From the NCBI GenBank assembly GCA_047629355.1, contig JBLHWU010000285.1, positions 1 to 7,270 of the forward strand: a stretch of DNA of 7,270 nucleotides. Reading direction: 5' to 3'. The stretch is from CAYUNA01 sp047629355 (GTDB taxonomy: Bacteria > Bacteroidota > Bacteroidia > Chitinophagales > Saprospiraceae). Positions 6,650-7,270 of the stretch are shown here, piece after piece. Positions within the stretch are counted from its first letter, which is position 1. The number at the start of each line of letters is the position of its first letter. The notes beneath the pieces are model-generated. The model worked only from the letters and a program-made list of their open reading frames with translations, was not told where the DNA came from and searched no databases. Made by a program: the position numbers and the translations under genes.

Positions 6650-6667
6650 CACCACATTTATAAAACT

Positions 6668-6721
6668 ATGCACGAGAATTTGATTAAAATATTGCTCCTT
6701 TTCCTTGTTGTAACTGACTAA
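6668..6721 (+). pseudogene. 17-codon hydrophobic leader-like ORF, possible 5' remnant of a membrane or secreted protein gene
   Basis: An ATG just after the plus-strand promoter-like site reads MHENLIKILLLFLVVTD and then TAA. The residues look like the first transmembrane or signal segment of an exported or membrane protein that is cut short. The stop falls at the edge of a dyad (TGACTAAGT 6715-6723 / ACTCAGTCA 6739-6747, 8 of 9 matching). A plus-strand coding fragment resumes about 165 bp further on in a different frame. One reading is that both are pieces of one broken gene; equally, this could be a chance ORF. Confidence 0.25.
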
Positions 6722-6743
6722 GTAACGCGAATTAAATAACTCA

Positions 6744-6889
6744 GTCAACTACCAAGTATTTCTTTTGTCCTTATTTTCCACTTTTGAAACAGTCATTATG
6801 TAGAGATAATTCCTACTTTAAAAAGTAAACATCTTTTGTCATTTCGACCGAAGTGGAGAAAAAGAACAAAATAAACGTTGTTAGTTGAC
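6744..6889. repeat. Candidate small insertion bounded by a short inverted repeat, containing REP-like copy C
   Basis: GTCAACTACC (6744-6753) and GTTAGTTGAC (6880-6889) are inverted copies matching 9 of 10, with an 8-bp perfect core. They bound 146 bp of non-coding DNA that contains the third REP-like copy. The segment lies between the 17-codon leader-like ORF and the plus-strand gene fragment, so it could be a small non-autonomous element that split the gene. The ends are short, no convincing target duplication is seen, and chance is not excluded. Nothing else is visible between 6748 and 6832. Confidence 0.25.
6833..6858 (+). repeat. REP-like dispersed repeat, copy C
   Basis: CTTTTGTCATTTCGACCGAAGTGGAG matches the reverse complement of copy B (3968-4000) at 25 of 26 positions. 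It lies in non-coding DNA, 27 bp before the plus-strand gene fragment begins. The same core in three places within 3 kb shows that this is a dispersed family in the genome. Confidence 0.7.
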
Positions 6890-7220
6890 GGACTTATTTT
6901 TTTACCGTTACTTAGGCTACTCCTTTTCGCAATACTACAATCAAAAATTTGATGGTGATTTAATTCCGATTATTGCACCGAGTAAGCATTATTCAACGGT
7001 TTTGGAAAATCCTTTTGGAAAAGAAGCCTTATTGGAAGGGAAGCATTATGGTGGGTCGAATCGTTATTTTTCATATCAGGCATTGGTTTCTTATTTCAAA
7101 AATGTGCCGCTTTGGTTGCAAACGTTTTTATCGCCTGTGGATAGTTTATATGCGACAGCTTCATTAAGTAAAAACGATTTAATAAGTTGGACCATAATGC
7201 GCCGTAATTTTTTCTTCTAA
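6885..7220 (+). pseudogene. Fragment of an unrecognised protein gene, probably 5'- and 3'-truncated
   Basis: An open frame of up to 111 codons. The only in-frame start near the left end is TTG at 6885, directly after a TAG, with no ribosome site. The protein-like part runs from LFFYRYLGYSF through NQKFDGDLIPIIAPSKHYS, NPFGKEALLEGKHYGGSNRYF and YFKNVPLWLQTFLSPVDSLY. Its aromatic and Gly/Pro-rich composition looks like a real extracytoplasmic loop following an N-terminal membrane segment. It then degrades into WTIMRRNFFF and stops where a membrane helix might be expected. I do not recognise the family with certainty. Loss of a normal start, the REP-like repeat just upstream and the early stop suggest a decayed gene. 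Continuation beyond the window in another frame is possible. Confidence 0.45.
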
Positions 7221-7270
7221 AGAATTCAAAAAATCGTTGCATAGCCTTCGTTACGGAACTATTTTTTGTG
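7221..7270. other. Right-edge non-coding tail with weak dyad
   Basis: No coding sequence is supported here. CAAAAAAT (7227-7234) and ATTTTTTG (7261-7268) form an 8-bp inverted repeat of almost pure A/T around 26 nt. This could be the end of a repeat or a chance A/T-tract pairing. Confidence 0.2.

Noticed and set aside
6715..6747. Dyad TGACTAAGT / ACTCAGTCA as terminator or operator
   Set aside because: It has a mismatch, a 15-nt A/T-rich loop and no T-tract, so it is only noted as context for the broken gene.
6973..7167. 64-codon plus-strand frame overlapping the 6885-7220 fragment
   Set aside because: It is an alternate frame of the fragment; the other frame has the more protein-like composition.

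Overview
The window comes from a member of the Bacteroidota, probably an aerobic Saprospiraceae- or Flavobacteriia-like lineage. Four things point there: AT-rich DNA with A-rich leaders instead of strong Shine-Dalgarno sites; a promoter fitting the Bacteroidota TTTG/TAnnTTTG consensus; lipoproteins whose lipobox Cys is followed by an acidic SDD run; and protein families (DUF4856, COG3489-type imelysin, FecA-like TonB receptor with an N-terminal carboxypeptidase-regulatory-like domain) that typically occur together in this phylum.

Layout. Most of the window is one four-gene unit read on the minus strand (right to left): DUF4856 lipoprotein (6456-5233), imelysin-family lipoprotein (5136-4024), a multi-pass membrane protein of the HTTM / vitamin K-dependent gamma-glutamyl carboxylase (VKGC) family (3945-2557), and a FecA-like TonB-dependent receptor (2476 to beyond the left edge, lacking only its last residues). 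The gaps are 96, 78 and 80 bp, and each contains a different palindrome or repeat. A good promoter precedes DUF4856, and a perfect 16-bp palindrome, a candidate repressor operator, lies further upstream. To the right is an intergenic region with REP-like sequence, a plus-strand promoter-like site, a 17-codon leader-like ORF, and a fragment of an unrecognised, probably broken plus-strand gene.

How the genes may work together. The receptor and the two lipoproteins look like an outer-membrane or cell-surface metal-uptake system: imelysins are linked to iron acquisition, and COG4772-type receptors to ferric chelates. The unusual member is the VKGC homologue. It has not only the HTTM membrane domain but also equivalents of the human catalytic Lys and His and of the C-terminal domain, so it could be an active carboxylase using menaquinone. 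The most interesting reading is a metal-acquisition locus with its own protein-carboxylation enzyme, whose substrate may be one of the neighbouring exported proteins. That is inference; no Gla-like, Glu-rich cluster is obvious in the neighbours.

Repeats. Three copies of a dispersed REP-like element (core GTCATTCCGACYGAAGTSGAG) are present. Two form an inverted pair around the VKGC start codon, one of them inside its reading frame. The third lies just upstream of the broken plus-strand gene.
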